From an uncultured bacterium (GTDB taxonomy: Bacteria; Patescibacteriota; Minisyncoccia; Phycocordibacterales; UBA9973), in contig CALAYS010000087.1 in NCBI GenBank assembly GCA_937895515.1, positions 1 through 16,652 of the forward strand: 16,652 nt of DNA. Reading direction: 5' to 3'. The position numbers were made by a program, and so were the translations under genes. Below the pieces are notes generated by a model. It did not search any database. It saw only the letters and a program-made list of their open reading frames with translations, and had not been told where the DNA came from. This document shows positions 16,601-16,652 of the stretch, piece after piece (within the stretch, counting starts at the first letter, position 1; each line of letters starts with the position of its first letter).

Positions 16601-16652
16601 AGATCGGAAGAGCACACGTCTGAACTCCAGTCACATCACGTTATCTCGTATG
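16601..16652 (+). other. Illumina TruSeq-type adapter and index (sequencing artefact)
   Basis: The sequence from 16601 begins AGATCGGAAGAGCACACGTC and continues as the TruSeq index-adapter stem to 16634. It is followed by an 8-base index ATCACGTT (16635-16642) and the start of the P7 arm, ATCTCGTATG. It is not biological. The true sequence ends at or before 16600, nine bases after the H3 stop. Confidence 0.99.

Overview
The window reads as one piece of a very AT-rich genome that uses a ciliate-type variant nuclear code: TAA and TAG are sense codons and TGA is the only stop. Under the standard code only short ORFs appear; with TGA as the only stop the window resolves into about 17 tightly packed genes. 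The alignable genes indicate that TAA means glutamate, not glutamine. In the histone H3 gene at the right end, every TAA in the conserved core falls on an acidic position of canonical H3, while conserved Gln positions use CAA. Glu for UAA/UAG is the peritrich ciliate code (NCBI table 30), so a peritrich-like ciliate host is the best guess. Translations below use TAA/TAG = Glu.

The right half is a virion-morphogenesis module of a Polinton-like/adintovirus-like DNA virus or integrated Maverick-type element. It holds a double-jelly-roll major capsid protein (13750-15903, +), a penton-like minor capsid candidate (11403-11981, -), a 1316-aa coiled-coil protein directly after it (7416-11366, -), a protein with an amphipathic N-terminus resembling an adenovirus pVI-type lytic factor (12001-12789, +), a 312-aa helical protein (12791-13729, -), and a divergent histone H3 (16130-16591, +) downstream of the capsid gene.

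The left half (1-7406) holds an upstream repeat array with three copies of a 12-bp palindrome, a 56-aa SANT/Myb-like DNA-binding protein, a less AT-rich unknown gene with a possible 35-nt intron, an 858-aa Cys-cluster/coiled-coil protein, several microproteins with membrane segments, a Gly-rich hydrophobic protein, and a protein with a collagen-like Gly-Gln-Ser tract.

Genes alternate strands with almost no intergenic DNA. Convergent pairs can abut at a shared TGATCA, and divergent pairs have 16-40 nt of pure A/T between start codons. No polymerase, helicase, packaging ATPase, protease or integrase is visible, so this is probably only part of an element. The last 52 bases are Illumina adapter/index sequence, so the biological sequence ends at 16600 and nothing is known beyond the H3 gene.
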